DNA of 42,915 nucleotides from an uncultured bacterium (GTDB lineage: Bacteria; Pseudomonadota; Gammaproteobacteria; Burkholderiales; Burkholderiaceae_E): contig CAIPNM010000254.1 in NCBI GenBank assembly GCA_903866395.1, positions 1-42,915 of the forward strand. Direction: 5' to 3'. Shown piece after piece: positions 1 to 10,018 of this stretch. The notes beneath the pieces are model-generated. The model saw only the letters and a program-made list of their open reading frames with translations. It was not told the origin of the DNA and did no database searches. The number at the start of each line of letters is the position of its first letter. Positions within the stretch are counted from its first letter, which is position 1. The position numbers and the translations under genes were made by a program.

Positions 1-889
1 CACTCTCGAGGCGCTAGGCTTTGCGCCCGTTCAGCTAGCCGACGTAGGCATCATGCCCGGCAGTTCAGGCGCTGAAAAACTGCTCGCCGATTTTGGTGGC
101 CGCATTGGCCGCTATGCCGAAGCGCGCGACTTTCCCGGCATCAAAGGCCCCTCGTATCTGTCTGTTCACATGCGATTTGGCACGCTCTCGGTGCGGCACG
201 CCGCGCGCCTCGCCCGCCAGGTAATCGAAAGCGATCCCGCTGCTCAAGCCGGGGCCGACACCTGGCTCTCGGAACTCATCTGGCGCGACTTCTATTTTCA
301 GATTCTCTGGCACCACCCGCGTGTGGTGGAACGCGCTTTCCGCGCCGAATACGACACGATCCGCTGGACCGACGACCAGGCACTCTTTGCGGCCTGGTGC
401 GAGGGCCGTACCGGCTATCCGCTGATCGATGCAGCCATGGCTCAGATCAATCGCACGGGATACATGCATAACCGGCTGCGGATGGTCGTTGCCTCATTCC
501 TCACCAAGGACCTGGGACTCGACTGGCGCTGGGGCGAGCGGTATTTCGCCGACCACCTGATCGACTTTGATCTGTCCGCGAACAACGGCGGCTGGCAATG
601 GGCATCATCAAGCGGCTGCGACGCGCAGCCCTACTTCCGGATCTTCAATCCGGTCACGCAGTCGCAGCGCTTCGACCCCGAGGGCAGATTCATTCGGCGC
701 TACCTGCCGCAACTCGCAAATCTGTCCAACAAGGACATCCACGCACCCTGGCTTAGCCCCGCGATGGTGCTGGCGGGTGCGGGCGTTACGCTTGGCAGCA
801 CCTACCCCCGCCCAATCGTTGAACACGACCAGGCCAGGCAGGCAACGCTTGCCCGCTATGCGGTGGTGAAATCGAAAGCAGTGGGCTGA
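1..889 (+). CDS. phrB: Deoxyribodipyrimidine photolyase, C-terminal part (5' end outside window)
   Basis: This enzyme repairs cyclobutane pyrimidine dimers in DNA using blue light and FAD. The frame is open from the first bases of the window, so the first ATG (position 53) is internal and the N-terminal antenna-binding domain lies upstream. What is visible is the FAD-binding helical domain: SYLSVHMRFGTLS, then WLSELIWRDFYFQIL, GYPLIDAAMAQ, TGYMHNRLRMVVASFL, and the active-site region DFDLSANNGGWQWASSSGCDA. The Asn-Gly-Gly-Trp-Gln-Trp run and the end FNPVTQSQRFDPEG are typical of class I CPD photolyases. The stop TGA is at 887-889. It converges on rubredoxin with 16 bp between. The family is secure; exclusion of a cryptochrome-like role rests on similarity only. 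Confidence 0.93.
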   Translation, partial: TLEALGFAPVQLADVGIMPGSSGAEKLLADFGGRIGRYAEARDFPGIKGPSYLSVHMRFGTLSVRHAARLARQVIESDPAAQAGADTWLSELIWRDFYFQILWHHPRVVERAFRAEYDTIRWTDDQALFAAWCEGRTGYPLIDAAMAQINRTGYMHNRLRMVVASFLTKDLGLDWRWGERYFADHLIDFDLSANNGGWQWASSSGCDAQPYFRIFNPVTQSQRFDPEGRFIRRYLPQLANLSNKDIHAPWLSPAMVLAGAGVTLGSTYPRPIVEHDQARQATLARYAVVKSKAVG

Positions 890-905
890 CCGCGCCCGGT
901 CGAGC

Positions 906-1091
906 TCAGAGCTCGACCATCTCGAAGTCTTCCTTGCGCGCGCCGCATTCCGGACAGGTCCAGTTCATGGGCACATCTTCCCAGCGGGTACCCGGGGCAA
1001 TGCCCTCCTCGGGCAGGCCAGCGGCTTCGTCGTAAATCCAACCGCAGATCAGGCACATCCAGGTGCGAAACGGGGCGTCGGTGGTGCTCAT
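906..1091 (-). CDS. rubA: Rubredoxin
   Basis: Small one-electron carrier of 61 residues with a single iron held by four cysteines. The two CxxC knuckles are visible as CLICGW (residues 13-18) and CPECGA near residue 46, with the usual YDEAAGLPEEGIAPGT and WEDVP between them. Length is close to the family's usual 52-60. The ATG at 1091 is the only sensible start. It stands alone on the minus strand between a photolyase and sucD, so its partner (for example an alkane hydroxylase, a rubredoxin reductase or an oxidase) is not shown by context. Confidence 0.95.
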   Translation of the reverse strand: MSTTDAPFRTWMCLICGWIYDEAAGLPEEGIAPGTRWEDVPMNWTCPECGARKEDFEMVEL

Positions 1092-1169
1092 GTTGGCAAA
1101 GCTGTCCGAGTGAGGGTTCGAAAGGAAGGATTCGATAAAACGGTTGTGCGGTAACGGACTGCTAAAGGC

Positions 1170-1197
1170 GCTGTAGACAGTCGGTTAGCGCTACAGC
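1170..1197 (-). other. Inverted repeat at the 3' end of sucD
   Basis: GCTGTAG (1170-1176) and CTACAGC (1191-1197) can form a 7-bp stem with a 14-nt loop. The right arm includes the sucD stop codon. There is no following U-tract on the minus strand, so it is at best a weak or Rho-assisted termination or mRNA 3'-end structure. Confidence 0.3.
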
Positions 1198-2072
1198 ACG
1201 CTTTTCAGAAGGCGTCCCATTTCGGACGGGTCGCGCGTCACCTTGATGCCGCAGGACTCCATGATGGAGAGTTTTTCCTGGGCCGTGCCTTTGCCGCCCG
1301 AGATGATGGCGCCTGCGTGGCCCATACGTTTGCCAGGGGGAGCCGTGACACCGGCAATGAAACCCACCACCGGCTTTTTCATGTTGTCACGGATCCATTC
1401 GGCAGCGGCTTCCTCATCCGACCCACCGATTTCACCGATCATGACGACCGCATCGGTCTCGGGGTCATCGTTGAACATGCGAAGGACATCGATGTGCTTG
1501 AGTCCGTTCACTGGGTCGCCGCCAATTCCCACCGCTGACGACTGGCCCAGCCCGAGCGCAGTCAGTTGGCCCACCGCCTCATAGGTGAGGGTGCCCGAGC
1601 GCGACACCACACCGATTCGACCCTTGCGGTGGATGTGGCCCGGCATGATGCCGATCTTGAGTTCCTCAGGCGTGATCACGCCTGGACAATTCGGCCCCAA
1701 CAGCAGCGTCTTGCGGTTTTCCTTGCGCATGCGGTCGCGCACGCGAATCATGTCGCGCACGGGAATGCCCTCGGTGATGCAGATGGCAAGATCGAGATCG
1801 GCCTCAACGGCCTCCCAGATTGCGTCGGCAGCACCCGCGGGGGGCACGTAAATGACCGATACCGTGGCTCCCGTTGCCTGCTTGGCCTCGCGGACCGAGG
1901 CGTAAATGGGAATACCCTCGAAATCTTCGCCCGCCTTCTTGGGATTGACGCCAGCGACATAGCAGTCGCGGCCGTTGGCATAGTCGCGGCTGGTTCGGGT
2001 ATGGAACTGGCCGGTTTTACCGGTGATGCCCTGGGTCATCACCTTGGTGTTGCGGTTGATCAGGATGCTCAT
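1191..2072 (-). CDS. sucD: Succinyl-CoA ligase (ADP-forming) subunit alpha
   Basis: Alpha subunit of the TCA-cycle enzyme that interconverts succinyl-CoA and succinate with formation of ATP or GTP; it acts in the cytoplasm as a complex with SucC. The 293-residue length is standard. The N-terminal CoA-binding Rossmann domain begins [21 protein letters not shown]. The ligase domain carries the phosphohistidine in KRMGHAGAI (about His252) followed by [11 protein letters not shown]. It starts at ATG 2072, 24 bp after the stop of sucC, so the two form an operon transcribed sucC then sucD. Nothing odd is seen. Confidence 0.98.
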   Translation of the reverse strand: MSILINRNTKVMTQGITGKTGQFHTRTSRDYANGRDCYVAGVNPKKAGEDFEGIPIYASVREAKQATGATVSVIYVPPAGAADAIWEAVEADLDLAICITEGIPVRDMIRVRDRMRKENRKTLLLGPNCPGVITPEELKIGIMPGHIHRKGRIGVVSRSGTLTYEAVGQLTALGLGQSSAVGIGGDPVNGLKHIDVLRMFNDDPETDAVVMIGEIGGSDEEAAAEWIRDNMKKPVVGFIAGVTAPPGKRMGHAGAIISGGKGTAQEKLSIMESCGIKVTRDPSEMGRLLKSVL

Positions 2073-2096
2073 GGGGTATCCCTTGGGAATTCGGGT

Positions 2097-3263
<1,167 letters not shown>

Positions 3264-3483
3264 TGGATGGCTCCCCGGTTAGGTCGCGCGGCCACTTGGG
3301 GTGGTCAGGCCGGCACCGGGTCGGGACCTCCCGAAACGCGCAGCCGCACGGACCAGCTACTCTGCTGACCGGCGATCGCATTGCCTGCCGGAATGGCGCC
3401 GGAGTGTATCACGCAGCCCCAGAGCGAAAAGCGTGTTGCAGCGTGTGGTGAAAGCAGAACACCCGCCCCGACCGACGGCAAGC

Positions 3484-3972
3484 TCAGAGGTCGTCGGGCT
3501 CCTCGGCAACACTGGACGATCGGCCCGCCGCGCCCACCACTTTCCGGATCACCTCGCCGGCAAAGCCGCGCCCTGCAAGGAATCGCATCTGGCGTAGCCG
3601 CTCCTCGCGACTGGCGGGCGGCTCGCCGAAGCGCCTCTGCCAAACCTCTCGCGCTCGCTCTAGCTCGGATGCCTTGAGAGCCTCAAGCGCGGGCGCGAGT
3701 TGCTCAGCCGACAACTGATGCGTGCGCAGTTCGTGTTGGATTCTTGCGGCGCCGAACCGCTCGGCGCGTCGCCGCACGAGGCTCTCGATAAAGCGCTGAT
3801 CTGACAGGAGTTTTTTTGCAGCGAGTTGGTCGAGCACGGCGTCGAGTGCATCGGCGTCAGGCGCGTGCGCGGCAAGCCGTGCCCGAAGTTCGGCACGGCT
3901 ATATTCGCGCCGCGCAAGAAACCCCAGCGCCCGGGCCTCGAGGGAAACCGGTGGACGGCTCAATCGACCCAC
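3484..3972 (-). CDS. recX: Regulatory protein RecX
   Basis: RecX binds RecA filaments and limits RecA recombinase and coprotease activity. The protein has 162 residues and is helical and Arg-rich, with the three-helix repeats of the family (ALGFLARREYSRAELRARL, then DQRFIESLVRRRAERFG, then RQMRFLAGRGFAGEVIRKV). It starts with GTG at 3972, 17 bp after the recA stop, and is transcribed after recA, the usual recA-recX arrangement. The C-terminal 15 residues are acidic and variable. The start could be slightly internal because no strong ribosome site precedes the GTG. Confidence 0.93.
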   Translation of the reverse strand: MGRLSRPPVSLEARALGFLARREYSRAELRARLAAHAPDADALDAVLDQLAAKKLLSDQRFIESLVRRRAERFGAARIQHELRTHQLSAEQLAPALEALKASELERAREVWQRRFGEPPASREERLRQMRFLAGRGFAGEVIRKVVGAAGRSSSVAEEPDDL

Positions 3973-3989
3973 CCTCGACGCTCAACCGA

Positions 3990-5051
3990 TCAGGCCGCCG
4001 CCGCGCCTGCTTCACCCACCGGGCGCTCGACCACACCGAAATGCACACGAACTTTGTTTTCCATTTCGTGTGCCATCTCGGGATGATCGCGCAGGTACTC
4101 GCGCGCGTTGTCCTTGCCCTGCCCGATACGATCACTGCCGTAGCTGTACCAGGCGCCGCTCTTCTCGACCACGCCGCAGTTGGCCCCCAGGTCGAGGATT
4201 TCGCCCTCGCGCGAGATGCCCTCGCCGTAAAGGATGTCAAAGTCAGCCGCCTTGAACGGCGGAGCGACCTTGTTCTTGACCACCTTCACGCGGGTTTCGC
4301 TGCCAATGACTTCGTCGCCCCTCTTGATCGCACCCGTGCGACGGATGTCCAGGCGCACCGATGAGTAAAACTTGAGCGCGTTGCCACCGGTGGTGGTTTC
4401 GGGGTTGCCAAACATGACGCCGATCTTCATGCGGATCTGGTTGATGAAGATGATCATGGAGTTGGTGCGCTTGATGGTTGCCGTGAGCTTGCGCAACGCC
4501 TGCGACATGAGACGCGCCTGCAGGCCTGGCAGGGAATCACCCATTTCACCTTCGATTTCGGCCTTGGGCGTCAGCGCCGCGACGGAGTCGATGACGATGA
4601 GGTCGACCGAGCCGCTACGGACCAGGGCATCTGCGATTTCGAGCGCCTGCTCACCCGTGTCGGGCTGGGAAACGAGAAGGTCATTGAGCGTGACCCCGAG
4701 CTTGGCCGCGTATTGGACGTCGAGCGCGTGCTCGGCGTCGATGAAGGCGCAGGTGCCACCCAGCTTCTGCATTTCGGCGATGACCTGCAGGGTGAGCGTG
4801 GTTTTACCTGACGACTCGGGTCCGAAGATTTCGATGACACGGCCACGTGGCAGGCCGCCCACGCCGAGTGCGATATCAAGCCCGAGCGAGCCAGTGGAGA
4901 CCACCTGGATGTCGTGTTCGACGCCGGCATCGGCCAGCCGCATGATGGAGCCCTTGCCGAACTGCTTTTCGATCTGGGCCAGTGCGGCGCTCAGGGCCTT
5001 GCCGCGTTCGGTACGGGATTTTGCGTCGTCCATGTTGATGACTTTGTCCAT
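3990..5051 (-). CDS. recA: Recombinase RecA
   Basis: RecA forms ATP-dependent filaments on single-stranded DNA for strand exchange and triggers LexA self-cleavage. It has 353 residues. The Walker A motif GPESSGKT is at residues 77-84, and [22 protein letters not shown], the L2-loop region [27 protein letters not shown] and the acidic/Ala C-tail are all present. ATG 5051 is preceded by GAGG with 5 nt spacing; a second ATG at 5033 (MDDAKSRTE) is possible. Upstream lies a LexA-box promoter, so SOS induction is expected. RecX follows in the same transcript. Confidence 0.98.
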   Translation of the reverse strand: MDKVINMDDAKSRTERGKALSAALAQIEKQFGKGSIMRLADAGVEHDIQVVSTGSLGLDIALGVGGLPRGRVIEIFGPESSGKTTLTLQVIAEMQKLGGTCAFIDAEHALDVQYAAKLGVTLNDLLVSQPDTGEQALEIADALVRSGSVDLIVIDSVAALTPKAEIEGEMGDSLPGLQARLMSQALRKLTATIKRTNSMIIFINQIRMKIGVMFGNPETTTGGNALKFYSSVRLDIRRTGAIKRGDEVIGSETRVKVVKNKVAPPFKAADFDILYGEGISREGEILDLGANCGVVEKSGAWYSYGSDRIGQGKDNAREYLRDHPEMAHEMENKVRVHFGVVERPVGEAGAAAA

Positions 5052-5095
5052 GTTGACCTCGTCTGGGTGTGGGGTGAGAAGCGCGAGTGACGAGG

Positions 5096-5128
5096 ATTAT
5101 TGCACGCGACTACTGTATAAACAATCAG
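5096..5128 (-). promoter_or_regulatory. recA promoter with LexA (SOS) box
   Basis: On the minus strand a -35 like TTGTTT (5119-5124) and a -10 like AATAAT (5096-5101) are separated by 17 bp. The -35 is embedded in CTGATTGTTTATACAG (5113-5128), a 16-bp element of the form CTGA-N8-ACAG. It matches the proteobacterial LexA consensus CTGT-N8-ACAG except for one base in one half-site. A LexA dimer here would cover the -35 hexamer. The box ends 62 bp before the recA start. Confidence 0.75.
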
Positions 5129-5151
5129 TTCTTTTTGGCTAGACGGTCGGG

Positions 5152-5712
5152 TCAAGCGGGCGCTTGCACCGCGCCGGCAAACGTGGCTGAAAAAATCTCC
5201 CGAGCGCGCAAGAGCGCATAAAGCGCGGTCTGCGCACGCACGGCATCTCTTGCGCCATCGAAGTGTCGCGTTTCAACGACGACCCGTTGTGCCGCTCCGG
5301 GCACCGGGCCGCCAGACCCAATCGCCCATCCGAAACACACGGTCCCAACGGGTTTCCCCGCGCTGCCGCCGCCTGGTCCGGCCACCCCGGTCACAGCGAG
5401 CGCAAGCCGCGCGCGGCTGCGACGCAGCGCGCCCTCGGCCATGGCCCGGGCAACCGGCTCGCTCACCGCGCCATGCGCTTCCAGCGTGTCAGCCGGCACC
5501 CCAAGGAGCTCATGTTTGGACGCATTGCTGTAGGTGACGAACCCGCGCTCGAACCACTGGCTCGAGCCAGCCAGTTCGGTCAGGGTGGCGGCAATCAACC
5601 CGCCGGTACACGACTCGGCGGTGGCCACCAGGGCGCCATGCGCCATCAGCGGGGCAGCCAACTGACGGGCAGCATCGAGAAGATCGGAGGGCAGAAGGAC
5701 AACGGAGGTCAT
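5152..5712 (-). CDS. pncC: Nicotinamide-nucleotide amidohydrolase (CinA C-terminal domain protein)
   Basis: PncC deamidates nicotinamide mononucleotide to nicotinate mononucleotide in pyridine-nucleotide recycling. The protein has 186 residues and is a stand-alone CinA C-terminal domain without the N-terminal CinA domain. The family motif [17 protein letters not shown] is at residues 29-45, with [16 protein letters not shown] and the glycine-rich [22 protein letters not shown] stretch. It starts at ATG 5712, 27 bp after the pgpA stop, and is the last gene of the rib-nusB-thiL-pgpA series. Known proteobacterial homologues were historically called competence/damage-inducible proteins because of neighbouring recA. 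Confidence 0.92.
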   Translation of the reverse strand: MTSVVLLPSDLLDAARQLAAPLMAHGALVATAESCTGGLIAATLTELAGSSQWFERGFVTYSNASKHELLGVPADTLEAHGAVSEPVARAMAEGALRRSRARLALAVTGVAGPGGGSAGKPVGTVCFGWAIGSGGPVPGAAQRVVVETRHFDGARDAVRAQTALYALLRAREIFSATFAGAVQAPA

Positions 5713-5739
5713 GGGAGAGGGATCATCCGGCGAAGGCGG

Positions 5740-6225
5740 TCAGAAGCCTGCGGCCCGCCAGATTGCAAAAAGAAGCAGGGTAAAAAAGGCCGCCAGCAGA
5801 TCGTCGAACATGATGCCAAATCCGCCCTTCAAGCGGGCGTCGACAACCCCGATCGGTGGGGGTTTGGCGATATCGAAGAAGCGAAAGAGCGCAAACGCCA
5901 CGAGCTGGGTGAACCAGTCGGTGGGCAGAAAGGCAAGCACCAGCCAAAACGCCACGACCTCGTCCCAGACAATGGCCGAATGATCGCTCACCCCGACATC
6001 GCGCGCCGTGCGGCCGCAGGCCCAGATTCCGATCAGAAACGATGTGGCAATCAGCAACAGCCAATGGTGAGGGGCCAACCAGTCTTCCAGGGCAACAAAC
6101 ACGCACCAGGCCCAGAGGGTTCCGACAGTGCCAGGAGCCCGCGGAAAGAGACCGCTGCCAAATCCGAGCGAAATCAGATGCGGGGGGGAGGCCAGGCGGA
6201 ATCGAGCCAGGGCAGCAGCCTTCAC
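5740..6225 (-). CDS. pgpA: Phosphatidylglycerophosphatase A
   Basis: PgpA removes the terminal phosphate of phosphatidylglycerol phosphate to make phosphatidylglycerol at the inner membrane. Family motifs are ISLGFGSGLFPRAPGTVGTLWAW at the N-terminus, HSAIVWDEVVAFW (catalytic acidic region) and FRFFDIAKPPPIGVVDARLKGGFGIMFDDLLAA. About four hydrophobic segments are present. No in-frame ATG fits. I chose GTG at 6225 (161 residues, a GGAGG some 15 nt upstream). A TTG at 6315 would add 30 residues and overlap the end of thiL by 17 nt, as in coupled genes. The function is secure but the start is not. Confidence 0.9.
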   Translation of the reverse strand: MKAAALARFRLASPPHLISLGFGSGLFPRAPGTVGTLWAWCVFVALEDWLAPHHWLLLIATSFLIGIWACGRTARDVGVSDHSAIVWDEVVAFWLVLAFLPTDWFTQLVAFALFRFFDIAKPPPIGVVDARLKGGFGIMFDDLLAAFFTLLLFAIWRAAGF

Positions 6226-6298
6226 ACGCGCGCGGCTGGCATCCTCCGCTTCGCCGAGCGCGGCCTCGCCCGCGGGTTGCCCGCGCTCATTGGGGCGA

Positions 6299-7252
6299 TC
6301 AGCGGAAATGATCAAACCCCCGTTCGCCCTGCTCAAGCAGCCGCCCCGCTCCATCCGTGACTCGCACGCCCGCACGCGTGGACATGCTGCCGATCCGAGT
6401 GACCGGAACCCCCAGCCGCGCGGGGAGTGCTTCGAGCGCGTGACGCTGCGACACCCGCGCGGTAAACAGAAGCTCGTAGTCATCACCACCGGAGAGCGCC
6501 AGTCGCTGGCGCTCGACATCAGGAACGCCTGCCAGCGTGGCGTCAACTGGGACCAGCGGCCAGTTGATATCGGCGCCCAGGCCCGAACGCTCGCAGAGAT
6601 GGGTCAGATCGGCCAGCAGCCCGTCGGATACATCGATTGCGGCATGGGCGAGCGACCGCAGCGCAAGCCCGAGCGACATGCGCGGCTGAGGCCGCTCCAT
6701 TCGCACGCGGGCCGGGTGCCCAATGGGAAGCATCCGTCCCGCGAGCGCCTCACGAACCGCCAAGGCCGCGCCGCCCAGAGCGCCGCTCACCCACAGGTCA
6801 TCCTCTGCAACCGCCCGATCGCGGCGGAGCGCCCGATCAGGCGGCACCTCACCGAACGCGGTGATGCTGATGGTCAGCGGCCCGCGTGTGGTGTCCCCCC
6901 CCACAAGCTCGCAGCCCGTTTCATCGGCGAGGGCGAACATCCCTGCCGCGAATCCCGCCAGCCATCGTTCGTTGACATCGGGTAATGCCAACGCAAGCGT
7001 AAAGCCCACGGGAGCCGCCCCCATCGCCGCCAGATCAGACAAATTGACCGCGAGCGCCTTGTGCCCCACGGTGTCCGGGGGTGCGTCAGCGAGAAAGTGA
7101 CGGCCAGACACCAGCATGTCGGTGGTGACAGCGAGCGCTCGGCCACCGGCAGGCGCGGCAAGCAGCGCGCAATCGTCGCCCACGCCCAGGAGCGCCCGAC
7201 GCGCGGGTCGCTCGAAGAACCGCTTGATCAGCTCAAATTCACCGAGCGCCAT
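6299..7252 (-). CDS. thiL: Thiamine-monophosphate kinase
   Basis: ThiL phosphorylates thiamine phosphate to thiamine diphosphate with ATP, the last step of cofactor synthesis. With the ATG at 7252 it has 317 residues and begins [13 protein letters not shown], the normal family start; a TTG eight codons upstream is less likely. Motifs are [41 protein letters not shown] and [10 protein letters not shown]. The ATG overlaps the end of nusB by 14 nt, which suggests translational coupling. Thiamine diphosphate is the cofactor of the plus-strand enzyme at 11348-13057, though a functional link is only conjecture. Confidence 0.95.
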   Translation of the reverse strand: MALGEFELIKRFFERPARRALLGVGDDCALLAAPAGGRALAVTTDMLVSGRHFLADAPPDTVGHKALAVNLSDLAAMGAAPVGFTLALALPDVNERWLAGFAAGMFALADETGCELVGGDTTRGPLTISITAFGEVPPDRALRRDRAVAEDDLWVSGALGGAALAVREALAGRMLPIGHPARVRMERPQPRMSLGLALRSLAHAAIDVSDGLLADLTHLCERSGLGADINWPLVPVDATLAGVPDVERQRLALSGGDDYELLFTARVSQRHALEALPARLGVPVTRIGSMSTRAGVRVTDGAGRLLEQGERGFDHFR

Positions 7253-7715
7253 TGGAGGCGTTGGCAGCAGCTTCAACGGCGCGGATCTTGAGCGCCACCC
7301 GATCGAGAACGCCGTTCACGTATTTGTAGCCGTCGGTGCCGCCAAAGGTTTTGGCAAGCTCAACCGCCTCATTGATGACCACCCGATAAGGAATTTCCGG
7401 GTGGTGCAGCAGTTCGAAGGCGGCAACGAGTAGCACCGCATGCTCAACCGGGCTCAGTTCGGCAACCGGCCGGTCGAGCGCAGGCGTGATGGCTTCATGG
7501 AGAAGCGCCGATGAACCCATCACCCCGTGAAGGAGCGCCTGAAAATGCTCCCGGTCGGCTTTGGCAAAACCGGGGTTGTCGAACTGCAGATGAGCTTCAA
7601 TGGCGCCAGCTTCACTGCCATTTAACAGCCACTCATAGAGCCCCTGAAGCGCAAGCTCACGCGAACGCCGTCGAGCGCTCTTGGCAGGTGTGCCTCGGCT
7701 GGCGGGCTGATTCAA
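7239..7715 (-). CDS. nusB: Transcription antitermination factor NusB
   Basis: NusB binds boxA RNA with NusE (S10) in the antitermination complex on rRNA operons. It has 158 residues and is all-helical, with [19 protein letters not shown] near the N-terminus, then [62 protein letters not shown], of which the last part is the family signature. The start is a TTG at 7715 overlapping the ribH stop as TTGA. No ATG alternative precedes the conserved region, so translation probably depends on ribH coupling. The ribH-nusB order is the usual one in proteobacteria. Confidence 0.95.
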   Translation of the reverse strand: MNQPASRGTPAKSARRRSRELALQGLYEWLLNGSEAGAIEAHLQFDNPGFAKADREHFQALLHGVMGSSALLHEAITPALDRPVAELSPVEHAVLLVAAFELLHHPEIPYRVVINEAVELAKTFGGTDGYKYVNGVLDRVALKIRAVEAAANASNGAR

Positions 7716-8224
7716 TCGCGTACCCCGTTCTCGAGCGCCCAGCCGATATCGTCGGTGGACTCGAGATCATCGAGCCAATCGGACAGCCTTGCCATTTCAA
7801 CGGCCACACGTGCGGCCTCGGCGCCCTTGACCGGTGCGCGGACCATTGCCTGCTCATCGGTGTTGGTGGTGAGTACCGCATTGGCCACCGGCACACCGAA
7901 CTCCGTGGCAACGCCCTGAATGCCGCTTCCGGATTCATTAGCGACCAGCTCGAAGTGATAGGTTTCGCCACGAATGACCGCACCGAGCGCAATCAGCGCA
8001 TCGAACGAACCAGTACCCGCCATGCGGTGCAGCACAAAGGGGATTTCAAGCGCCCCTGGCACCGAGCAGAGCACGATGTCGTCATCGCTCACCCCCAGCC
8101 TTGCAAGCTCGGCCAGACACGCCTCGCGCAGCGCCGTGCAAACAGGCTCGTTGAACCGGGACTGAACGATGCCGATACGCAGATCTGCGCCTTCGGGCTC
8201 CGCCTGGAATAGTTCAACCGACAT
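7712..8224 (-). CDS. ribH: 6,7-dimethyl-8-ribityllumazine synthase
   Basis: RibH condenses 5-amino-6-ribitylaminouracil with 3,4-dihydroxy-2-butanone 4-phosphate to form lumazine, the riboflavin precursor. It has 170 residues from ATG 8224. Motifs are [11 protein letters not shown] near residue 20, [34 protein letters not shown] with the catalytic His, and [14 protein letters not shown]. The C-terminal tail of about 20 acidic residues ([18 protein letters not shown]) extends beyond the core. The ATG lies inside the end of ribB (11-nt overlap) and the stop overlaps the nusB start, so it is coupled on both sides. The same frame stays open far upstream but has no family similarity there. Confidence 0.96.
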   Translation of the reverse strand: MSVELFQAEPEGADLRIGIVQSRFNEPVCTALREACLAELARLGVSDDDIVLCSVPGALEIPFVLHRMAGTGSFDALIALGAVIRGETYHFELVANESGSGIQGVATEFGVPVANAVLTTNTDEQAMVRAPVKGAEAARVAVEMARLSDWLDDLESTDDIGWALENGVRD

Positions 8225-9353
8225 TTGCTTCTCCCTGAAGGACTGGGGTCTCAAACTCCGGCTCGGCCTCATGCGCAAAACCGGTGACTTCGAGCGAAAA
8301 CCCGCCCATGCTGGGCAGCTTGACGGGCCGTGACAGCAGCCGCATGCGCCCAACGCCGATGTCCCGCAGGATCTGCGCACCAATACCGTATGAGCGCAGA
8401 TCCATTTTCGGGCGACGCGCCGATGTGGGCGCAGCGTCCCCTGAGCTGGCCAGTGAGATACCCGCATTCGAACAATTGAGCAGCACCAGCGCCCCGCAGC
8501 CCGACGCGGCAATCGCCGCCAGCGCCTTGTGCACCGACCAGGAGTGGCTGCCACGCTTGGTGTCGATGAGATCGATGGGTGAGGCCAGTTCCTGGACCCG
8601 TACCAATGCGTCGTTAGCGGGTCCGGGCTCGCCGCAGACCAGCGCCAGATGGGCGCCGCCCGCCGCGCGATCGCGATACGTGAGCATTCGGAATTCGCCG
8701 TGCACGGTCTGCACCGACGACACGCCAATCCGCTCGACCAGCGATTCATTTGCACTGCGGTAGCCGATCAGATCGGCGATGGTGCCGATTTTCAGGCCAT
8801 GCGTACGACCGAATTCAATGAGGTCGGGCAGTCGTGCCATCGTGCCGTCATCGTTCATGATCTCGCAGATGACCGACGCCGGTTCAAGGCCGGCAAGCGA
8901 CGCCAGATCGCAACCGGCCTCGGTATGGCCGGCTCGCACCAGCACGCCACCCTTCTCGGCGCGTAGCGGAAACACATGCCCAGGCTGAACCAGGTCGGCG
9001 GGGCGCGCTTCGCGGGCAATCGCCGCCTGAATGGTGCGCGCCCGGTCAGCCGCCGAGATGCCGGTGCTCACCCCCTCAGCCGCCTCGATTGACACCGTGA
9101 ATTTGGTGCCGTGGCGGGTGCCGTTTCGGCTCACCATCAGGGGAAGGTCAAGCTGTCTGCAACGGTCTTCGGTGAGCGTGAGGCAGATGAGACCACGGCC
9201 GAAACGGGCCATGAAATTGACCGCCTCGGGCGTGACGAACTCGGCCGCCAGCACCAGATCGCCTTCGTTTTCGCGATCTTCCTCGTCGACCAGAATCACC
9301 ATTCGGCCGGCACGAATGTCGGCAATGATCTCGGAAATGCTTGAAAGCGCCAT
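8214..9353 (-). CDS. ribB: 3,4-dihydroxy-2-butanone-4-phosphate synthase fused to a degenerate GTP cyclohydrolase II domain (RibBX-like)
   Basis: The N-terminal 205 residues make dihydroxybutanone phosphate from ribulose 5-phosphate. Motifs are [50 protein letters not shown] and [12 protein letters not shown]. Residues about 210-370 have the GTP cyclohydrolase II fold pattern (ending [17 protein letters not shown]). However, the zinc-binding SECLTGD...RCDCG segment is replaced by [18 protein letters not shown] with no cysteines, and the EGRGIGL loop is NAGISL. This half therefore probably cannot open GTP, and a separate ribA must exist elsewhere. The start is ATG 9353. The gene lies between ribE and ribH in the operon, and its stop overlaps the ribH start. 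Confidence 0.93.
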   Translation of the reverse strand: MALSSISEIIADIRAGRMVILVDEEDRENEGDLVLAAEFVTPEAVNFMARFGRGLICLTLTEDRCRQLDLPLMVSRNGTRHGTKFTVSIEAAEGVSTGISAADRARTIQAAIAREARPADLVQPGHVFPLRAEKGGVLVRAGHTEAGCDLASLAGLEPASVICEIMNDDGTMARLPDLIEFGRTHGLKIGTIADLIGYRSANESLVERIGVSSVQTVHGEFRMLTYRDRAAGGAHLALVCGEPGPANDALVRVQELASPIDLIDTKRGSHSWSVHKALAAIAASGCGALVLLNCSNAGISLASSGDAAPTSARRPKMDLRSYGIGAQILRDIGVGRMRLLSRPVKLPSMGGFSLEVTGFAHEAEPEFETPVLQGEANVG

Positions 9354-9362
9354 GGTCGGATT

Positions 9363-10001
9363 CTACGCCGCGGGGTTGGATACACGGGTTGGCGCTCGCT
9401 CGCCCGCAGTGAGCAGGCGCTCGCAGTAGCGCGCGATCAGGTCGATCTCGAGGTTCACCTGTACACCCGGCAGCAGATGTTTCAAGGTGGTGACCGCGAT
9501 CGTGTGCGGAATGAGGTTGATGGCGAAGTCGGTGCCCGCAGGTGAATCATCAACCTGGTTCACGGTGAGGCTCACGCCATTCACGGTGATCGAGCCCTTG
9601 TAGGCCAGATAACGACCCAGCCCGACCGGCGCACGCACGACGAGCAGCCACGATTCCCCCACCGCTTCAAAGCGGCGCACCTCGCCCAGCCCGTCGACAT
9701 GGCCCGACACGAGGTGCCCGCCCAGCCGGTCAGCGAGCCGGAGCGATTTTTCGAGGTTGACCTCACCCGGCTTCGCGAGTCCGACTGTGCGCGCCAGGCT
9801 CTCGGCCGAGACATCGAAGGACAGACGGCTGCCCTCAATCGCCACCACCGTCATGCAGGCGCCTTGAATGGCAATTGAATCGCCAATGGCGACATCATCC
9901 AGCCCCAACGCGCCTGCCTCAACCACAAGCCGCACGCCGGTGGTCCCCAGCGGCTCGCAGCGCTCGATGCGGCCGACCGCCGCGACGATTCCGGTAAACA
10001 T
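9363..10001 (-). CDS. ribE: Riboflavin synthase, alpha chain
   Basis: Catalyses dismutation of two lumazine molecules to riboflavin and the ribityl-aminouracil precursor. It has 212 residues and two tandem lumazine-binding barrels. The first begins MFTGIVAAVGRIE with GDSIAIQGACMTVV and FDVSAESLARTVG; the second begins around residue 98 with GGHLVSGHVDGLGEV and GSITVNGVSLTVNQVDD. Start ATG 10001; the gene sits 17 bp after the ribD stop and 9 bp before the ribB start. The symbol ribC is used for the same protein in some species. Confidence 0.97.
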   Translation of the reverse strand: MFTGIVAAVGRIERCEPLGTTGVRLVVEAGALGLDDVAIGDSIAIQGACMTVVAIEGSRLSFDVSAESLARTVGLAKPGEVNLEKSLRLADRLGGHLVSGHVDGLGEVRRFEAVGESWLLVVRAPVGLGRYLAYKGSITVNGVSLTVNQVDDSPAGTDFAINLIPHTIAVTTLKHLLPGVQVNLEIDLIARYCERLLTAGERAPTRVSNPAA

Positions 10002-10018
10002 TGCCTGATTCCCAAAAG

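Noticed and set aside
3811-3830. T-rich run resembling a terminator
   Set aside because: It lies inside the recX coding sequence and has no stable GC hairpin next to it.
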